Below are positions 4,625 to 9,135 of a DNA stretch of 9,135 bases, piece by piece. The position numbers and the translations under genes are program-made. The notes beneath the pieces were generated by a model. It searched no databases and had not been told where the DNA came from. It saw only the letters and a list, made by a program, of their open reading frames with translations. Each line of letters starts with the position of its first letter. The first letter of the stretch is position 1. The stretch comes from Actinomycetes bacterium (GTDB lineage Bacteria > Actinomycetota > Acidimicrobiia > Acidimicrobiales > Palsa-688): NCBI GenBank assembly GCA_021827225.1, contig JAKAXG010000129.1, positions 1-9,135 on the forward strand, given 5' to 3'.

Positions 4625-5805
4625 TGGCCAGCTTCCGTGATCTGCTGCGCGACACCAAGGCACGCATCCGCGAGATCGAGACCGCCGACGCCGAATCCGA
4701 GGTCGGGCGCCCCGGCACCGTGGTCCTCGACGTGCGCGAACCCGACGAGTACGAGCAGGGAGCCCTGCCGGGTGCCGTCCACATCCCCCGGGGCCACCTG
4801 GAGAGCCAGGTGGAGAGCAGGGTCCCCGACCGCGACGCCCACATCGTCGTCTACTGCGCCGGCGGCACCCGCTCGGCGTTCGCGGCCGACACACTGGCCC
4901 AGCTGGGCTACAGAGACGTGGTGTCGATGGCGGGAGGCTTCAACAAGTGGAAGGACGAGGGGCGCAACTGGAAGGCCCCGGTGAGCCTGACCGCGGAGCA
5001 GCGCAACCGCTACCAGCGCCACATCCTGCTGCCGGAGGTGGACGTGGCCGGCCAGGCCAAGCTCCTCGACTCCAAGGTTCTGCTCCTGGGCGCCGGTGGG
5101 CTCGGGTCGCCCGCCGCTCTCTACCTGGCCGCCGCCGGGGTGGGGACCCTCGGGATCATCGACATGGACGTGGTCGACGAGTCCAACCTGCAGCGCCAGA
5201 TCCTGCACAACATGGACCGGGTCGGTGAGCGCAAGGTGGACTCGGCCAAGAAGACCCTCACCGGCCTCAACCCCGACGTCACGGTGGTGACCTACGACGT
5301 GCGCCTGGGCGCCGACAACGTCATGGACATCTTCTCCGGCTACGACGTCATCATCGACGGCACCGACAACTTCCCGACCCGCTATCTCGTCAACGACGCC
5401 TCTCTCAAGCTCGACATCCCGGTCGTCCACGGATCGATCTTCCGCTTCGAGGGCCAGGCCAGCGTCTACCTGCCCCACCAGGGGCCGTGCTACCGCTGCC
5501 AGGTGCCCGAGCCGCCCCCGGCCGAGCTGGCCCCCTCCTGCTCCGAGGCCGGGGTACTGGGGGTCCTGCCGGGGATCATCGGCAGCATCCAGGCCATGGA
5601 AGCCATCAAGCTCCTTCTCGGTATCGGTGACCTGCTGGTGGGTCGCCTGCTGGCCTACGACGCCCTGGAGGAGAGCTTCCGGACCTTCAAGGTCAACCGG
5701 GATCCGGAGTGCGCCGCGTGCAGCATCCCCAAGGAGCAGCTCGTCATCGCCGAATATGACGGGTTGTGCATGCCTCATCCGATCCAGGCTCCGGTATCCG
5801 CCTAG
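4624..5805 (+). CDS. moeB: Rhodanese-ThiF/MoeB fusion: sulfur-carrier adenylyltransferase/sulfurtransferase
   Basis: The enzyme would adenylate the C-terminal Gly-Gly of a ubiquitin-like sulfur carrier (MoaD, ThiS or CysO type) and pass sulfur to it, for molybdopterin, thiamine or cysteine synthesis. Numbered from ATG 4621, residues 32-118 are a rhodanese domain with active-site Cys79 in CAGGTRS. Residues 124-394 are the E1-like domain: GAGGLGSP (157-164), Asp181 in IDMD, Arg192 in NLQRQ, DGTDNFPTR (246-254), zinc cysteines 290/293 and 364/367, and Cys307 in PSCSEAGVLG. The order is reversed relative to MoeZ and MOCS3, where rhodanese is C-terminal. I chose ATG 4624 because AAGGAG is 4 nt upstream; ATG 4621 is only 1 nt away. 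The carrier is not in the window, so the pathway cannot be fixed. The lipoprotein gene overlaps its 3' end. Confidence 0.93.
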   Translation: MASFRDLLRDTKARIREIETADAESEVGRPGTVVLDVREPDEYEQGALPGAVHIPRGHLESQVESRVPDRDAHIVVYCAGGTRSAFAADTLAQLGYRDVVSMAGGFNKWKDEGRNWKAPVSLTAEQRNRYQRHILLPEVDVAGQAKLLDSKVLLLGAGGLGSPAALYLAAAGVGTLGIIDMDVVDESNLQRQILHNMDRVGERKVDSAKKTLTGLNPDVTVVTYDVRLGADNVMDIFSGYDVIIDGTDNFPTRYLVNDASLKLDIPVVHGSIFRFEGQASVYLPHQGPCYRCQVPEPPPAELAPSCSEAGVLGVLPGIIGSIQAMEAIKLLLGIGDLLVGRLLAYDALEESFRTFKVNRDPECAACSIPKEQLVIAEYDGLCMPHPIQAPVSA

Positions 5806-6365
5806 GAGGAAAAAGGGCCGCCCTCGCGCTCCTGGCCCTCCTGCCGCTGGTCCTCGCCGGGTGCGGGGCAGGGTCGTCGGACAACGCGACCCTGCCCCCT
5901 CCCAGATCCGATCCGGGGTCGGTGGCGGCTGGGCGCGGCCCTTCCGTGTCGGTGTCGGGCTCGGTGCCCCAGCTGGCCGGCCGGCCGGGGGTCAACGCCG
6001 TCCTGCGCCGGGCCGCCGCCTCCCTGGCCCCCGGTTGCCGGCCGGTCACCGAGCGTGACGACCCCCAGCTGGTCTCGTTCCTCTGGGTGTGCCCGGGGAA
6101 GCGGGTGGCTACCGCCACCGTCGAGCTGGCCCAGGGCCGGCAGGTCACCCTCGGGGACCTGCTCACCGGGTCGTACGCGCCGTACCTGTCGTCGATCGCG
6201 CAGGCCCAGCTCCAGGCGGACGGCGTAAGCCGCCCTTCGGTATCGGACCTGGGCACGTGGTACCTGACCCCCTCCGCCCTGGTGGTGGTCTTCCCGTCGG
6301 GAGCCGTGTCGTTCCCCATCTCCAGCCTCACGCCGTACCTGAAGGACCCGTCGCTGTTCGGCTGA
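5766..6365 (+). CDS. Putative lipoprotein with DUF3298/RsiV-like C-terminal domain
   Basis: This is a 199-residue exported lipoprotein of unknown role. Residues 16-32 are a signal sequence ([17 protein letters not shown]) with the lipobox LAGC, giving lipidated Cys33. A Ser/Pro/Gly-rich linker (34-70) follows. The folded part has Cys91 and Cys109, possibly a disulfide in the oxidising envelope. The pattern [19 protein letters not shown] (127-145), [19 protein letters not shown] (165-183) and ISSLTPYL (185-192) resembles DUF3298, seen in RsiV-type and other cell-surface proteins. GTG 5766 is the only canonical start before the signal peptide, so the gene overlaps the rhodanese-MoeB gene by 40 nt. 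That start has no good ribosome-binding site, while GGAGGAAAAAGG (5805-5816) lies inside the frame with no start after it. The start is therefore less certain than the frame. Confidence 0.78.
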   Translation: MHASSDPGSGIRLGGKRAALALLALLPLVLAGCGAGSSDNATLPPPRSDPGSVAAGRGPSVSVSGSVPQLAGRPGVNAVLRRAAASLAPGCRPVTERDDPQLVSFLWVCPGKRVATATVELAQGRQVTLGDLLTGSYAPYLSSIAQAQLQADGVSRPSVSDLGTWYLTPSALVVVFPSGAVSFPISSLTPYLKDPSLFG

Positions 6366-6402
6366 GCACCCATCCCTTCCGGAGCACCCCCCGCCGTCCA
6401 TC

Positions 6403-6415
6403 TAACCTTGGCGTC
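6403..6415 (+). promoter_or_regulatory. Candidate leaderless -10 element for the mutase gene
   Basis: TAACCT (6403-6408) is followed by exactly 7 nt (TGGCGTC) and the ATG at 6416. It fits TANNNT with a start at the transcript's 5' end, and there is no Shine-Dalgarno site before this ATG. It falls in the 50-bp gap after the lipoprotein stop, so the mutase probably starts its own transcript. Confidence 0.5.
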
Positions 6416-7999
<1,584 letters not shown>

Positions 8000-8006
8000 G
8001 GTGCCC

Positions 8007-9135
8007 GTGCGATTCGTGATCATCGGCGGGGGCCCGGCGGGTAACACCGCCGCCACCTACGCCGCCCGGCTGGGAGCCGACGTGACGGTCATCGAGCGCG
8101 ACGTGGTGGGTGGGGCCGCCCACCTGTGGGACTGCATCCCCTCCAAGACCATGATCGCGACCGGCGGGGCCATGAGTTTCTCCCGGCGCATAGAGGGCAT
8201 GGGACTGTCCCACCAGGACGCCAGCCTGGACATCGAGGCCCAGCGCCACCGGGTGGCCGAGATCGAGGAGCATCTGAACACCCAGGTCACCCGGCTGCTC
8301 ACCAGCCAGGGGGTCCGCCTCATCAGGGGCACCGGCCGGCTGGTCGGGCCCCACCGGGTGGTGGCCACCAGCGACCAGGGAGAGGAGGAGATCCAGGCCG
8401 ACGCCATCCTGGTCGCCACCGGTAGCCGGCCCCGGATCCCGGACTGGGCCGAGCCCGACGGTGAGCGGGTGCTGACCACCCGGCAGGCGTACCCGCCGCC
8501 GGCCATGCCGGACCACCTGATCGTGATCGGATCGGGTGTCACCGGTGTGGAGTTCGTGCACATGTTCAGCTCCTTCGGCGCCAAGGTGACGCTGATCGTG
8601 AGCCGGCAGCAGGTCCTGCCCAACAAGGACGCGGAGGTGGCCGCCGCCCTCGAGGAGGAGCTGCTGCGCCGGGGCGTGCGCCTGTTCAAGGGGGCCCGGG
8701 CCGAGGGCATCGACGTGGCCGACGGGGAGGTGGCCGTGCGCTGCGACGACGGCCGGATCGCCCGGGGCACCCACGCGCTGCTGGCCATCGGGTCGATCCC
8801 CAACAGCGACGGGCTGGGGCTGGAGCACGCAGGGGTCAAGACCGACTACGGCTTCATTCCGATCAACCACCACTGCCAGTCGAACGTGCCGCACATCTAC
8901 GCCGCCGGGGATGTGTCCGGAAAGCTGCCGCTTTCGTCGGTGGCTTCGATGCAGGGCCGCAAGATCGCCGAGCACATCATGGGTATCCACACCCGCGAGC
9001 ACCGCCACATCGACTACGAGAAGGCGGCCTCGGCCATCTTCACCGAACCCGAGATCGCCGACGTGGGGCTGGCCGAGGCCGAGGCCTTCGCCACCGGACG
9101 CAAGATCCGGGTGACGAAGGTGCCCTACGCGGCGG
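8007..9135 (+). CDS. lpdA: NAD(P)H quinone reductase LpdA-type flavoprotein, 3' end outside window
   Basis: This is an FAD enzyme of the flavoprotein disulfide reductase family, closest by eye to mycobacterial LpdA, which reduces quinones with NAD(P)H. From GTG 8007, 376 residues are visible of about 470. They show the FAD fold VIIGGGPAG (4-12), the active-site region GGAAHLWDCIPSKT (35-48), ATGSRPRIP (137-145), the NAD(P)H fold IVIGSGVTGVEF (172-183), AIGSIPNSDGLGLEHAGV (260-277) and YAAGDVSG (298-305). FTEPEIADVG begins the dimerisation domain. The first redox cysteine of lipoamide dehydrogenases is Ala38; only Cys43 remains, so disulfide chemistry is unlikely. I chose GTG 8007 because GAGGT lies 4-5 nt upstream, overlapping the mutase stop; GTG 8001 would add two residues. 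It is probably cotranscribed with the mutase. Confidence 0.93.
   Translation, partial: MRFVIIGGGPAGNTAATYAARLGADVTVIERDVVGGAAHLWDCIPSKTMIATGGAMSFSRRIEGMGLSHQDASLDIEAQRHRVAEIEEHLNTQVTRLLTSQGVRLIRGTGRLVGPHRVVATSDQGEEEIQADAILVATGSRPRIPDWAEPDGERVLTTRQAYPPPAMPDHLIVIGSGVTGVEFVHMFSSFGAKVTLIVSRQQVLPNKDAEVAAALEEELLRRGVRLFKGARAEGIDVADGEVAVRCDDGRIARGTHALLAIGSIPNSDGLGLEHAGVKTDYGFIPINHHCQSNVPHIYAAGDVSGKLPLSSVASMQGRKIAEHIMGIHTREHRHIDYEKAASAIFTEPEIADVGLAEAEAFATGRKIRVTKVPYAA

Noticed and set aside
4554..4640. Second small frame (28 codons, MEMIHARMWFSRGE...) overlapping the MoeB start
   Set aside because: It has no ribosome-binding site or -10 at the right distance and runs 17 nt into the MoeB gene out of frame. 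The frame from 4508 is better supported.
4501..5778. Minus-strand open frame of 425 codons opposite the rhodanese-MoeB gene
   Set aside because: It is a codon-bias shadow of a clear two-domain enzyme, with no domain of its own.
6089..6415. In-frame 109-codon N-terminal extension of the mutase
   Set aside because: It overlaps the lipoprotein coding region and has non-mutase, low-complexity sequence. ATG 6416 has a leaderless -10 element and matches the family N-terminus.

Overview
The window comes from a very GC-rich genome with a strong third-position G/C bias. Gene content and style point to an actinobacterium, and an Acidimicrobiia-like lineage is a reasonable guess. The evidence is a divergent leuC / NdgR-type IclR regulator pair, an LpdA-type NAD(P)H quinone reductase, a cobalamin-dependent acyl-CoA mutase large subunit, and several probable leaderless starts in which a TANNNT -10 box lies 6-8 nt before an ATG or GTG. 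This is mostly ordinary chromosomal metabolism. I see no mobile element, CRISPR array, tRNA or rRNA, and no gene-free stretch over 300 bases.

Layout: (1) 1-1429: the 5' part of leuC (minus) is divergent from an ndgR-like IclR regulator (plus), with a 43-bp intergenic region that holds a two-tier palindrome. (2) 1444-1485: a long dyad suited to bidirectional termination. (3) 1459-3013: two minus-strand genes, an alpha/beta hydrolase and an unrecognised protein with a winged-helix-like middle. (4) 3102-3866: a zinc-binding sirtuin, convergent with (5) a nitroreductase-family flavoprotein (minus, 3879-4478). (6) 4485-4624: back-to-back -10 elements and a leader with a possible leaderless 38-codon ORF whose stop overlaps the next start. 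(7) 4624-5805: a rhodanese-ThiF/MoeB fusion with the rhodanese at the N-terminus. (8) 5766-6365: a lipoprotein with a DUF3298-like C-terminus, overlapping the previous gene. (9) 6416-7999: a stand-alone methylmalonyl-CoA-mutase-type large subunit without its B12 domain. (10) 8007-9135: an LpdA-type flavoprotein, truncated by the window end.

Functional links: leuC and the regulator form a leucine-biosynthesis control module, with the regulator probably binding between the two genes. The rhodanese-MoeB protein would activate a ubiquitin-like sulfur carrier and supply its sulfur. The mutase and LpdA are 7 nt apart at most and probably cotranscribed, but the cobalamin-binding subunit that the mutase needs is not in the window. 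The items most worth following up are the leader upstream of the rhodanese-MoeB gene, the recurring leaderless starts, the shortened NdgR effector domain, the class IV-like sirtuin, and the mutase that combines a split-subunit layout with residues expected for a dicarboxylic acyl-CoA.
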